Position numbers and translations under genes: made by a program
Shown here: positions 52,550-61,695 of the stretch, piece after piece
Numbering within the stretch: the stretch's first letter is position 1
How the letters are laid out: each line of letters opens with the position of its first letter
Notes under the pieces: generated by a model
Databases searched by the model: none
Told to the model about the DNA's origin: nothing
The model's input: the letters and a program-made list of their open reading frames with translations, nothing else
Source: an uncultured Bacteroidales bacterium
GTDB taxonomy: Bacteria; Bacteroidota; Bacteroidia; Bacteroidales; UBA932
DNA: 64,000 nt
NCBI GenBank assembly: GCA_900318445.1
Contig: ONKO01000002.1
Location: 62,001-126,000, forward strand
Direction of reading: 5' to 3'

Positions 52550-53830
52550 TTATTTGATAGGGACCACACGGATGTTGTCAATGTAGATCTTCGGGGCGGA
52601 AGGAGAGCCTTCGTTTTCCTTACCGGCGGCCACAAAGATTTCCATACCGGTGAAAGAGTTGGCGTCCAGAGTCCCCTTGGCAACGGAGCCATCCCAATAA
52701 TAGATGAAATCTGTCGAAATGGGGAAAGTAGCGGTGAGCCACTTACCGCCGGTATCGTAGGAGCCAGTAGCCAACCAAGGCTTCCACATGGCACGAGGCA
52801 GAGAAACTGCATCGTCGTGGAAATAGGTGTTACCGGCTTTCTGAAGGGTGATCAGGTCGTGACCGGCAAACCAAATCTGCATGGGGGTACCCTTCCAGGG
52901 ATCGGAGGCAGGAATCATGTATTCGAACTTGAGGGCCATGTTGGAGAAGCCGCTGAAGTCTACGTTCCGCGTCAGGTCATCGGCACCGTCGTCCTCATAG
53001 GTTTCGGGAGTATTCCAGTTGCCCGGCCAGTACTCGAAGTGATAACCTGCGTCGGGCCAGTCGGTACCGTCGGACTTGAGGCCGCCGGCATCGTAGAGCA
53101 GCAGATAGTTGCCGTCCAGGGCTACGTCACTGGTCTCAATCTTGGCGGCATGCCAGTAGTTGCCGGCGCGGCCGCGCTGGTCGTCGAAGCTGAACAGGAT
53201 ATTGCGGTTGTCCCTGTACATGAACGTGGACTGACCGGTACCGGAAGCAGTCGTCACTTTCACCTTACCGGGCAGTGCGCCGGCAGGAATTTTTACGTCA
53301 AAAGAACTGGTTCCATCAGCAGACGTAATCTCGACAGGATCTGCACCGGCGAACTCCACGGTGAAAGGAGTGGTGAAGTAAGAACCGGTGATGGTTACCA
53401 CATCGCCAGGCTTAGCCCACTCGAAGGACATGGTCTCCACCTTGGGTACCGGAGGCAGCACCTTGAAGTCGAACAGGACTACAGAACTGTCACGCGTTAC
53501 CAGGTGAATCTTATCGTCCTGCTTCTTGGGCAGGTTCTTGGGAACGCTCACGACCAACGTGTTGGCAGTCATATAACTGGTATTCAGAATGGCTGGCTGA
53601 TCGTTGAAGTAAAGGTCATGAACGCTGGTGAGATTCTCACCGACAAGGCACACGACCTCTTCCATAAAGCCCTGGGTAATGACAATGTCTCTGTCGGCAT
53701 AGCGAACGTAGTGCACGGTAGGTACACCGGCGGTTTCCCGGAAGCGGTCCGGGTAGTCAACAGTTTCGCAGGAAGCCACAGCCATTGCAAGACCCATGAG
53801 AATACTGGTATATTTAAGGATTGCTTTCAT
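52550..53830 (-). CDS. Surface glycan-binding protein B-type lipoprotein
   Basis: 426 residues, lipobox VASC (Cys21). Two IPT-like domains (about 35-120 and 125-200) precede a C-terminal binding domain (SFDDQRGRAGNYWHAAKIETSDVALDGNYLLL onward, ending KIYIDNIRVVPIK). This matches the SGBP-B layout of xyloglucan and mannan loci in Bacteroides. Placed directly behind susD, the usual position. 11 bases separate it from susD. Confidence 0.88.
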   Translation of the reverse strand: MKAILKYTSILMGLAMAVASCETVDYPDRFRETAGVPTVHYVRYADRDIVITQGFMEEVVCLVGENLTSVHDLYFNDQPAILNTSYMTANTLVVSVPKNLPKKQDDKIHLVTRDSSVVLFDFKVLPPVPKVETMSFEWAKPGDVVTITGSYFTTPFTVEFAGADPVEITSADGTSSFDVKIPAGALPGKVKVTTASGTGQSTFMYRDNRNILFSFDDQRGRAGNYWHAAKIETSDVALDGNYLLLYDAGGLKSDGTDWPDAGYHFEYWPGNWNTPETYEDDGADDLTRNVDFSGFSNMALKFEYMIPASDPWKGTPMQIWFAGHDLITLQKAGNTYFHDDAVSLPRAMWKPWLATGSYDTGGKWLTATFPISTDFIYYWDGSVAKGTLDANSFTGMEIFVAAGKENEGSPSAPKIYIDNIRVVPIK

Positions 53831-53841
53831 GGATTCAGGAA

Positions 53842-55623
53842 TTAAAAGTCATAGTGATAGGTTTCACGGACGTCCACGGAGACAGACTCGGCAGTAGAAG
53901 CCACATGAGGGTTCATGACTACGTCCTCGGTCGGGAACGGAAGGGTGAACATGGAAGGTTTCACGTCGGTGAGCTCTTCATCGGGCTTGTAGATAATCTT
54001 GGAATTATCCCAGGGATTGGCACCGGGGCCCTTGTACTCTCCATCGGCCACCACGTATTTCTTGTAGGCATCGTCAAGACCATCCCAGTGGGAACGGCGC
54101 TGGGCCTTGAGCTCGGCAATCACTTCGTCCACCTGATAGTAGGAACGACGGACCAGGTCGTACCAGTAGTCGCCCTCCATGGCCAGTTCCAGACGGCGTT
54201 CTTTCCAGATATCCTGGATGGTAACGGTAGGAAGCTGAGGAGCATGGGCACGCTCGCGCACCTTATTTACATAAATGCGGGCATTCGTAGGATCGTTCGT
54301 AAGCATGCAGGCCTCTGCATACACCAGGTAGATGTCGGAAAGGCGAAGGATATGCGTGGGCAGCTGGTTGCACATGCGGTCGGCGCTGACGCCCAGGGCG
54401 GCCAGATGGTCGGAGCCGCAGCCGAACAGATGCTTCACGTAGTTGGCGCCGGAGGCGCATCCCCACTTCTTGTTGGAGTTGTTCTTCTCCGTCCCGGGGC
54501 AGTAATACGTGGGATCATAATAGAAACGGTAGAAATCGAATCCGCCGGCCTCTACCCAGAAGTAAGGGTACTGATCGCCGAACATCATGATGGTCGCAGC
54601 GCGACGGTCATCCTTGTCGGCAGCCTTGCGGACTTCCGGATCGGTATCGGCAGAAACACCGAATGCATCCTGCAGGTCCACGCTGGGGCCTTTCCAAGCT
54701 CCCCAGAGGTCACCGAACTCACTGAATCCTTCACCGGCCACGTCGCACTGGATGGAATTCTGGGCCGTCCAGATACCGCTGGTCGAGGTCCACAGCCAGG
54801 AAATGAGGTTCTCACCGGTCTGCTGGTACACGGAGGGGCTCAGGCGGAAAACGTCGGAGTACTTGGGCGTAAGGCTGCGGCCGGAATGCTCGATCACGTC
54901 CAGGGCATAATCGCGGGCCTTTTTCAGGTCTTCCTGGTCCAGGCTACCGGTAACGCCGGCCTTGGCCAGATATACCTTGGCGAGGAGGCCTTCGGCGGCA
55001 TAGTAATCGATACGATTGTACTTGCCGATGTTGGCATCCTTCGGAAGAAGCTCCAGAGCCTTTTCCAGCGTTATCACGATATACTCGTACACATCGGCCT
55101 TCTTCACCTTGTACTGCTCGTTATAGGTGGCGTCCTTGATGACCTCCGTGTTGTTGTGGATGATGGGAACGTCACCGAAGGTACGGACCAGAAGGAAGTA
55201 TGCCACGGCCTTCCAGGTGAGCGCTTCACCGATGGCCTTGTTCTTGGCAGCCTCGCTGGCCTGCGTCTTGGCGTTGCGGATATTGTTGATGACGGTATTG
55301 CACTGAGCGTTCACGGCCCACAGGGAGTAGGACATGTTCTTGAGGTCTGCGTCGGTACCGTTGACGGTAAGCGTCGCATAGGCCGAATTGCTCTGGTAGA
55401 CGTTTCCGGCCATGGTCTCGGAACCGTAAATATAGAAACGGATTACATCGTACCACGGAGAGTTGTAGAGGTAGTTCACGGACTGCTCTACCTGGACGTC
55501 GTTCAGATAATAGTTGGCAGTGGTATAGCTGTCTTCGGCCGGACGGTCCAGGAACTTGGAGCAGGAAGCGGTCGCAAGCACAGCAGCTGCAGCGATAACA
55601 ATATATTTAACTGTGTTTTTCAT
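53842..55623 (-). CDS. susD-like: SusD-like starch-binding family protein
   Basis: 593 residues from ATG 55623, chosen because GGAGGA lies eight bases upstream and because it gives a clean lipoprotein signal (MKNTVKYIVIAAAAVLATASC). SusD family: KFLDRPAEDSYT after the signal, TPR-like helices, and the C-terminal blocks LRLSDIYLVYAEACML, WKERRLELAMEGDYWYDLVR and LPFPTEDVVMNP. SusD lids the SusC pore and binds the oligosaccharide. 14 bases after susC. Confidence 0.95.
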   Translation of the reverse strand: MKNTVKYIVIAAAAVLATASCSKFLDRPAEDSYTTANYYLNDVQVEQSVNYLYNSPWYDVIRFYIYGSETMAGNVYQSNSAYATLTVNGTDADLKNMSYSLWAVNAQCNTVINNIRNAKTQASEAAKNKAIGEALTWKAVAYFLLVRTFGDVPIIHNNTEVIKDATYNEQYKVKKADVYEYIVITLEKALELLPKDANIGKYNRIDYYAAEGLLAKVYLAKAGVTGSLDQEDLKKARDYALDVIEHSGRSLTPKYSDVFRLSPSVYQQTGENLISWLWTSTSGIWTAQNSIQCDVAGEGFSEFGDLWGAWKGPSVDLQDAFGVSADTDPEVRKAADKDDRRAATIMMFGDQYPYFWVEAGGFDFYRFYYDPTYYCPGTEKNNSNKKWGCASGANYVKHLFGCGSDHLAALGVSADRMCNQLPTHILRLSDIYLVYAEACMLTNDPTNARIYVNKVRERAHAPQLPTVTIQDIWKERRLELAMEGDYWYDLVRRSYYQVDEVIAELKAQRRSHWDGLDDAYKKYVVADGEYKGPGANPWDNSKIIYKPDEELTDVKPSMFTLPFPTEDVVMNPHVASTAESVSVDVRETYHYDF

Positions 55624-55637
55624 CTTGCTGTCCTCCA

Positions 55638-58600
55638 TTAGAATGTAATGTTGACACCGAAGGAGCAGGTCATCGGGGAAGGATAACGGCCGTTATCCAC
55701 GCCGAAGGTAAGACCGGAAGAATCCTGCGTAGAAGCACCCACCTCGGGATCGTAACCTCTGTACTTCGTGAAGGTGTATAGGTTCTGGATATTGCAGTAT
55801 ACGCGGACATTCTCAATCTTGGCTTTCTCCAGGAGTTTCTTGGGGAAGGTGTAGCCCAGCGTAATGTTCTTGATGCGGACGTAGGAGCCGTCCTCCACAT
55901 AACGGTCGCTGATACGGTCGTTGTCGTTCGGGTCCTTTATGGTAGGACGAGGGGTGCGGGTATCGGCATTCGACACCTGAACGTTGTTAATGTCTGTCTG
56001 CCAGCTGCCGTCGGTATAAACCTTTTCAGCGTCGATGGGAACGAGACGGGCACGGTCGGCGATGCAGTTATGCTGGTTCACCCAGACACTGTTCATATGC
56101 GTCAGACCACTCCAGTCCTGGCCCATGAGGTTATAGTTGAGAACCTTGTTACCAACAGACCCGTTAAGGAAGATGCTCAGGTCTACGTTCTTGTAGCGGA
56201 AAGTATTGGTCCAGCCGAAGGTGAACTTCGGGAGCGGGGAGCCAATGTTGGTACGGTCCAGTTCATTGATGACGTTATCTCCGTTGACATCGGCAAATTT
56301 GAGGTCGCCGGGCCATACGGTAGAATTACGGTCGAATACACCGTCCTCGGGGAATTTTTCGGCTTTGGGAGAATTCATGATATCCTCCAGATCCTTGTAA
56401 ACACCCACGACCTTGTAACCGTAGAAGTTGTACAGGGATTCTCCGATTTCGGTAACGGAGACAATATCGTTCCACTGGCCATAACCCACGAGCTGGGCAT
56501 TGGCACTGCCGTCAAGGGCAACGAGTTTATTCTGGTTGAAGGAAATCTGGAAATTGCTGTCCCAGCCAAAGTTCTTGCCATCAATGGGATGCGTATCCAG
56601 CGTAATCTCGATACCGCGGTTGCGGATGGTACCGAAGTTACCCTTAGGGGCGGCAAGGGCAGAAGAAGCATTGCCCTGGGTGCCCATGTAGGAAGGAAGA
56701 GCCATGGACATGAGCATGTCGGAAGAGGTCTTCTGATACAGGTCCACGGTAAGGTTGAGACGGTTCTTGAAGAAGTTGAGGTCGAAGCCGATGTTGGTCT
56801 GGACCTGTTTCTCCCAATGGATACCGGTGTTGGAGATGTTGGCAGGGCGCTGGCTGTCACCAAGGGCACTGGGCATCTTGCTCATGCCGGACTCCCAGGC
56901 ACCGGCGCCGATGTTGGCGTTACCAGTCTGGCCCCAGCCGATACGGATTTTACCGTCATTCAGAACGTTCTTGTTAGTAAAGAACTTCTCGTTGGTGAAG
57001 CGCCAGCTTCCGGCTACGGAATGGAAACCAGCCCAACGGTTATCGGGACCGAAGTTGGACGATCCGTCATAACGGAAGGTGTAGGTAAGGAGGTAACGGT
57101 TGTCGTAGTTGTAGGTCTCACGGGTGAAGAAGGAAGCCATGGCACTGCTGCCGAATCCGGAACTGGCCTTGGGCGTACCCGTTGCCAGGCGCAGGTTGTG
57201 GATTTCGTCGGAAGGAAGGCCCGTGTTGCTGGCCTGCATGTAATTCCAGCGTGATTCCCAAGCTTCCTGACCCACCATGGCAGTGAGGCTGTGCTTTCCA
57301 AAAGTATTGGAATACGTCAGGTAGTTCTTGATGGACCAGTAGGTGCTGGCATTACGCTGCTGGCTGATGGAGTTGGACTCCTGGCCCAGGAAGCTCACCT
57401 TGGGCTTGTAGGTATCGGCCTTGGAGGCGCTGATATCAAAGCCCAGTTCGCTGCGGAATACAAAGTGCTTGATGGGAGTAAGCTCGGCATAGATGTTGCC
57501 CGTGAGTTTCTGGCGCTGGAGCAGATTCTCATTGTACATGGCCATAGCTACCGGGTTCTTGGTCGTATAACCTTCGCGGACCACAGTGGCATAATTGCCA
57601 TCCAGGTCATAGACGGGGATGTCGGGCAGGGAAGTCAGGGAATAGTAAATCACACCTTCCTGACCATCGGCCAGTTTCAGATTATCATTTGTGACGGCAT
57701 AGGTGGCATTCACACCCAGCTTGAACCATTCCTTGAGCTGGGCGTCCAGGTTGGTACGCACGCTGAAACGGTTGAAGTTGGAGCCGATGATGGTACCCTG
57801 CTGGTCCATGTAGGAACCGGACACATAGTACTGAACCTTCTCGGAACCGCCCTGGGCGCTTACCTGATGTTGGTGCTGGATGGCGGTGCGGAACACCTCA
57901 TCCTGCCAGTTGGTACCCTTACCCAGAATGGAGGGATCGGCATAGAGGGGATTCGATTCTGTCACTTCACCCAAAGCTACCATATCGTTGTAGTACTCAG
58001 CGAACTGGCGCAGGTTCATCATGTCAAGACGGCGGGTCTGCCGGGAAACGGCAAACATGCCATCATAAGAGAACTTGGCGTCACCGGCCTTACCGTGCTT
58101 GGTGGTGATGAGGACGACACCGTTAGCACCCTGGGCACCGTAGATAGCGGTAGCGGAAGCATCCTTGAGGATTTCCATGCTCACGATATCGGCCGGGTTG
58201 ATGGTAGAGAGAGGAGAGATGGTGGAGACACGGCCGTTACCGAGAGCGTCACCCAGACCAAAATCTGCACCGGAGTTGCCGCCGCCCTGCACGATGACAC
58301 CGTCAATGACGTACAGAGGCTCGGCATTGGCGTTCACGGTAGCTTGACCGCGGACGCGGATGGAAGAGGAAGAGCCCGGAGCACCGGACGTTTGCACGGC
58401 AGACACGCCGGCAGCACGACCCTGCAGAGACTGGTCCAGGCTGGTGATGATGGAGCCCTTCAGGTCTTCCTCCTTCATGGAGACGGAAGCACCGGAGAGG
58501 TCGCTCCTTTTCATGGTACCGTAACCCACGACGACAACCTCGTCGAGGAACTCGGTATCCTCTTTCAGGACCACGTTGATGACAGACTGGCTGCCAACAG

Positions 58601-58841
58601 CGATTTCCTGAGTTGCATAGCCGATGGAAGAGAACACGAGCGTAGCGCCGGGCTTCACCGTGATCACGTAGTTTCCATCGAGGTCTGTGGTGACACCGTT
58701 CTGGGTGCCTTTCTCCATTACGGACACGCCGATCGCCGGTCCCTGGGCATCAGAGACAGTACCACGGACGGTCTTGTTCTGTGCGAACAGAGCCGCGGTG
58801 GCGAGGAGTGCCAGCATGAAGGTCACAAATTTTTGTTTCAT
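55638..58841 (-). CDS. susC-like: SusC-like TonB-dependent transporter
   Basis: 1067 residues. Signal peptide, then the carboxypeptidase-D-like N-terminal extension (VRGTVSDAQGPAIGVSVMEKG), the TonB box region (EVVVVGYGTMKRSDLSGA), plug domain (IRVRGQATVNANAEPLYVIDG, DPADIVSMEILKDASATAIYG-type block) and a 22-strand barrel ending in the aromatic SFGVNITF. Imports oligosaccharides through the outer membrane with TonB energy. Third-to-last position of the mRNA 5' end: only the GH5_7 gene precedes it, 24 bases upstream. Confidence 0.96.
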   Translation of the reverse strand: MKQKFVTFMLALLATAALFAQNKTVRGTVSDAQGPAIGVSVMEKGTQNGVTTDLDGNYVITVKPGATLVFSSIGYATQEIAVGSQSVINVVLKEDTEFLDEVVVVGYGTMKRSDLSGASVSMKEEDLKGSIITSLDQSLQGRAAGVSAVQTSGAPGSSSSIRVRGQATVNANAEPLYVIDGVIVQGGGNSGADFGLGDALGNGRVSTISPLSTINPADIVSMEILKDASATAIYGAQGANGVVLITTKHGKAGDAKFSYDGMFAVSRQTRRLDMMNLRQFAEYYNDMVALGEVTESNPLYADPSILGKGTNWQDEVFRTAIQHQHQVSAQGGSEKVQYYVSGSYMDQQGTIIGSNFNRFSVRTNLDAQLKEWFKLGVNATYAVTNDNLKLADGQEGVIYYSLTSLPDIPVYDLDGNYATVVREGYTTKNPVAMAMYNENLLQRQKLTGNIYAELTPIKHFVFRSELGFDISASKADTYKPKVSFLGQESNSISQQRNASTYWSIKNYLTYSNTFGKHSLTAMVGQEAWESRWNYMQASNTGLPSDEIHNLRLATGTPKASSGFGSSAMASFFTRETYNYDNRYLLTYTFRYDGSSNFGPDNRWAGFHSVAGSWRFTNEKFFTNKNVLNDGKIRIGWGQTGNANIGAGAWESGMSKMPSALGDSQRPANISNTGIHWEKQVQTNIGFDLNFFKNRLNLTVDLYQKTSSDMLMSMALPSYMGTQGNASSALAAPKGNFGTIRNRGIEITLDTHPIDGKNFGWDSNFQISFNQNKLVALDGSANAQLVGYGQWNDIVSVTEIGESLYNFYGYKVVGVYKDLEDIMNSPKAEKFPEDGVFDRNSTVWPGDLKFADVNGDNVINELDRTNIGSPLPKFTFGWTNTFRYKNVDLSIFLNGSVGNKVLNYNLMGQDWSGLTHMNSVWVNQHNCIADRARLVPIDAEKVYTDGSWQTDINNVQVSNADTRTPRPTIKDPNDNDRISDRYVEDGSYVRIKNITLGYTFPKKLLEKAKIENVRVYCNIQNLYTFTKYRGYDPEVGASTQDSSGLTFGVDNGRYPSPMTCSFGVNITF

Positions 58842-58865
58842 GCTACTTGTGAGTTTGGTTAATGG

Positions 58866-60131
58866 TTAGTTATTAAGATTAATCGTGTGTTCCCTGATAA
58901 TGGAGACGGTGGAATCCGTCACATACACGCCATTGAGGCCCTGCGCCTCCTGGGCGGGGTCTCCGGTGTAGGGGTCTCCGCTCTCCCACTGCTCGTGAAG
59001 CGGATTGGCAAAGCCGCTCCAGCCCCAGAAGTTGGCGCCCTGGAGTTCTTTTCCCACGCGGGAGAAAACATAGGTATAATAGGTATCGCGCGCACGCGTG
59101 GAAGCAGCCTTGTCGGCCTTGAATCCGTCGCGCGGGAAGCCGAATTCCTCGCACACGACGGGAAGGCCCAGGCGGGCGGCCACTTCGGCATGCTCCTTCA
59201 GGTACGCGCCGGTCTTTTCGATGGCGGCCGGGAGCGTACCCTCAAGGTCTTCGGCGCTGGCCCAGCTCCAGTTGTAAGGCCAGATGTGAATGGTCATGTA
59301 GTCCACGCCGGGGATGGTGTTCACCTGTTCCAGCAGAACGGAATCGTTCTCACAGCCCATGAGGCCTTCGTTACCGGTGGAGAGAAGGTGGTTGGGGTCC
59401 AGTTCCTTGATGATGCGGGCCGTTTCTGCCATCCAGCCGATGAAACCGGCGCGGATCTCGGGGTCGTCGGAGAAACAGCGGGGCTCGTTGCCGATTTGCC
59501 AGGAGAAGATGGCGGGATCTTCCCGGTAGGGTTTGCCGCTAATGCTGTTGGTGCGGCCGACGATCTTGCGCACGTGGCTATAGAATAGTTCCTGGCTTTC
59601 CTTAGAAGTCTGGAATTTGCGCATCTGCTGCATGAAGGGCCAGTAGCCGTCCACAAGGGGAATGAGGGCTTTTTCACCGGTAGCCCACTCCATGTACTGA
59701 CCGTAGCCGCCGCTCCACTCCCAGGAGTTATTAAGGTAGAGGACAGCCTGCATATCCCGCTTGCCCAGTTCTATGAGGAAGCGGTCCAGGCCCACCAGGA
59801 GAGTATCATTGTACACACCGGGAGCGGTTTCGAGGGTGGGTTCCACGCGGGAGAAGACGCCGCTTTCCCCTTGTGCGCCCACGAGCACGCGGAGGTTCTT
59901 AAGACCCAGGGCGCTGAGGGTGTCCAGCTCTTTTGTAAGCCTGTCAAAGTCTCCCCCACGGCCTTCGGAGGCCAGGATGGGGCCATACCAGAAGTTGGTG
60001 CCGATATACGTGTAAGGCTTTCCGTTACGGATAAACTGACCGTCTTTGACGGTGACAAAGGAAGAAGAGGTGCAGCTGGCGAACGTAAGGCTAAGGAGTG
60101 CGCCGAGAGCAAGTTTTAGTGAATAATTCAT
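58866..60131 (-). CDS. GH5_7 endo-beta-1,4-mannanase lipoprotein
   Basis: 421 residues from ATG 60131 (MNYSLKLALGALLSLTFASC, lipobox FASC). Longer in-frame starts at 60164 and 60146 are unlikely; the first overlaps the -7 promoter box. GH5 barrel with acid/base Glu216 (WQIGNEPRC) and nucleophile Glu329 (VVCEEFGFPRD); FIRNGKPYTYIGTNFWYG and LYLNNSWEWSGGYGQYMEWA are typical of subfamily 7 mannanases. As head gene of the operon and a lipoprotein, it is the likely surface enzyme for first attack on mannan. Confidence 0.92.
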   Translation of the reverse strand: MNYSLKLALGALLSLTFASCTSSSFVTVKDGQFIRNGKPYTYIGTNFWYGPILASEGRGGDFDRLTKELDTLSALGLKNLRVLVGAQGESGVFSRVEPTLETAPGVYNDTLLVGLDRFLIELGKRDMQAVLYLNNSWEWSGGYGQYMEWATGEKALIPLVDGYWPFMQQMRKFQTSKESQELFYSHVRKIVGRTNSISGKPYREDPAIFSWQIGNEPRCFSDDPEIRAGFIGWMAETARIIKELDPNHLLSTGNEGLMGCENDSVLLEQVNTIPGVDYMTIHIWPYNWSWASAEDLEGTLPAAIEKTGAYLKEHAEVAARLGLPVVCEEFGFPRDGFKADKAASTRARDTYYTYVFSRVGKELQGANFWGWSGFANPLHEQWESGDPYTGDPAQEAQGLNGVYVTDSTVSIIREHTINLNN

Positions 60132-60161
60132 TATGCTGGCCGACATAAATATTGTGTATTG

Positions 60162-60169
60162 CAAAGATA
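60162..60169 (-). promoter_or_regulatory. -7 box of the hemicellulose operon
   Basis: TATCTTTG on the minus strand, 30 bases before the GH5_7 ATG. No good -33 element is visible, consistent with an activator-dependent promoter; the AraC gene lies just upstream, with its stop at 60221. The 51 bases between them are AT-rich with no clear inverted operator. Confidence 0.6.
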
Positions 60170-60220
60170 CACGATACGCAGCAGCATGAAAAGAACATTT
60201 TTAGCTAATTCTAATACTTT

Positions 60221-61099
60221 TTAAACATAGACGCGGCTCTTGTTGAACAGCGTCCGGAAATCGCGCGGAGTGGTACCGCGCCGCGCCTTGAAAATGCGGT
60301 TGAAATTGGAGAGGTTATTGAAGCCGCAGGCATAGCTGATTTCGTTGATGCTGCGGGTGGTATCCACCAGCATGCGGGCCGCATTTCCGAGACGGATATC
60401 GATGATGTAGTCCGACAGCGTACGGGTGGTATGCTGCTTGAAAAACCGGCTGAAGGCGCTGGGGGTCATTCCTACCATGGCAGCAAGGTCCTCCAGGCGC
60501 AGTTCCTCGGCAAAATGCACTGATATATACTCTTTTACCTTGGCGACGCGGCGGCTCTCGCGGCCGGTTTCCTTATGCGCAAAAGAGCTGGAAGCAAGCG
60601 TGCGGGCGCCCTGGTCCAGCGAGAGCTCATTGAGGATCCTGAGCATGGACAGAAACTGCTCGAAACTCTCCTGCTGCTGGGCCAGTTTATCGAGAAGTCC
60701 ATACACTTTCATAATGGCATCCATGGAGAAAGCAACGCCCAGACGGGCCCTTTCAAACATCTTTTGTACGCTGGAAAACTGATTGCGACCAAGAAGCCTT
60801 TCGTCGAGGAGCGTAGAGGAAAACTGGATGGTGATTTCCCGAACATCCGGCGAGGAGCAGTTCCCCTGCTGCCAGGCATGTTCCAAACCATCTCCGGTTA
60901 CCAGAACCAGGTCATAGTCAGCCACTTCCTCAATGCTATCCCCCACGACCCGGTGCACACCGCGGCAGTGCTCAACAAAGTTAAGCTCATACTCCTCATG
61001 GGAGTGGATGGGATAATTGAACTCGCTTTTGTGCCTCTCAACTATGTAGAAGCAGTCTTTGTCGGTGATGGGCGGAATTTCCCGGAGTACGTTGGACAT
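60221..61099 (-). CDS. AraC-family transcriptional regulator
   Basis: 292 residues. N-terminal cupin-like sensor (about 15-150: FNYPIHSHEEYELNFVEHC, LVLVTGDGLEHAW) and a C-terminal double helix-turn-helix (about 185-285: EELRLEDLAAMVGMTPSAFSRFFKQHT, ISYACGFNNLSNFNRIFKARRGTTPRDFR). Encoded immediately upstream of and on the same strand as the hemicellulose operon, it is its probable activator; most Bacteroides loci use hybrid two-component or SusR regulators instead. Has its own promoter. Confidence 0.9.
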   Translation of the reverse strand: MSNVLREIPPITDKDCFYIVERHKSEFNYPIHSHEEYELNFVEHCRGVHRVVGDSIEEVADYDLVLVTGDGLEHAWQQGNCSSPDVREITIQFSSTLLDERLLGRNQFSSVQKMFERARLGVAFSMDAIMKVYGLLDKLAQQQESFEQFLSMLRILNELSLDQGARTLASSSFAHKETGRESRRVAKVKEYISVHFAEELRLEDLAAMVGMTPSAFSRFFKQHTTRTLSDYIIDIRLGNAARMLVDTTRSINEISYACGFNNLSNFNRIFKARRGTTPRDFRTLFNKSRVYV

Positions 61100-61121
61100 A
61101 ATAGTATCAGTGTTAGTGATA

Positions 61122-61152
61122 CAAATATAGAAATCTTTTGATACTATTTCAA
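61122..61152 (-). promoter_or_regulatory. Promoter of the AraC regulator gene
   Basis: On the minus strand TTG (61150-61152), 20 bases, TATATTTG (61122-61129), 22 bases before the ATG at 61099. Confidence 0.65.
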
Positions 61153-61187
61153 CATTTTTAGCAGCGAACGGGCTGCGGGGGGCGTGA

Positions 61188-61655
61188 CTAATACGCGGTC
61201 TGGCGGGAAATATTCAGCTGCTGGATCTTGTAGGTGTCACCGGCGTTAGCGGTGGCGTAGATGGTAACCTGAAAGAGTTCTCCACCGGCATTGAGAAGGC
61301 CGATGAGGTATTTCTTGTTGGATTCCGACGCCTTGTGGGTTACCTGGAAGGAGCGGGGCGTGTTGGCCTCGAAGAAAGAGCGGAGAATCTCCTGGGCCTG
61401 CTTGCGGGAGCAGTTGCGGGTGCTGGAGATGACCGTAACGTCCAGGTTGTCGGCGAACCAGCTGGAGAGCGACGCGGCGTCTCCCAGCGTAAGGTACTTG
61501 GTAATGGAGGAAAAGACAGAGAACTCACCGCCCGGGCTCTGGGACAGGATGCGGTTACTGGTCTCAATTCTGGTCTGGGCCCCTGCCGACAGCCCGATAC
61601 AGAGCGCGGCGGCCAGGAAGACGGTATGAAGTTGCATTCTCATTCCGCGTCTCAT
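61188..61655 (-). CDS. DUF4783 periplasmic protein
   Basis: 155 residues with a cleavable signal (LHTVFLAAALCIGLSAGAQ). The rest resembles DUF4783, an NTF2-like Bacteroidota family: LGDAASLSSWFADNLDVTV, SRKQAQEILRSFFEANTPRSFQVTH, YLIGLL and a final YKIQQLNISR. Function unknown. Starts at codons 1, 5 and 7 are all ATG; codon 5 or 7 give a more usual signal peptide. Divergent from rlmH. Confidence 0.8.
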   Translation of the reverse strand: MRRGMRMQLHTVFLAAALCIGLSAGAQTRIETSNRILSQSPGGEFSVFSSITKYLTLGDAASLSSWFADNLDVTVISSTRNCSRKQAQEILRSFFEANTPRSFQVTHKASESNKKYLIGLLNAGGELFQVTIYATANAGDTYKIQQLNISRQTAY

Positions 61656-61657
61656 TC

Positions 61658-61688
61658 TTGCAAATTCCGAGCCGAATCGTTACATTTG
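61658..61688 (+). promoter_or_regulatory. Promoter of rlmH
   Basis: TTG (61658-61660), 20 bases, TACATTTG (61681-61688). The ATG follows after seven bases that read TGAGGAA, a possible ribosome site crowded against the -7 box. Confidence 0.65.
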
Positions 61689-61695
61689 TGAGGAA

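Noticed and set aside
60132-60164. Longer GH5_7 start at 60164 (MQYTIFMSASIM).
   Set aside because: That ATG overlaps the -7 promoter box and the extension would spoil the lipoprotein signal.
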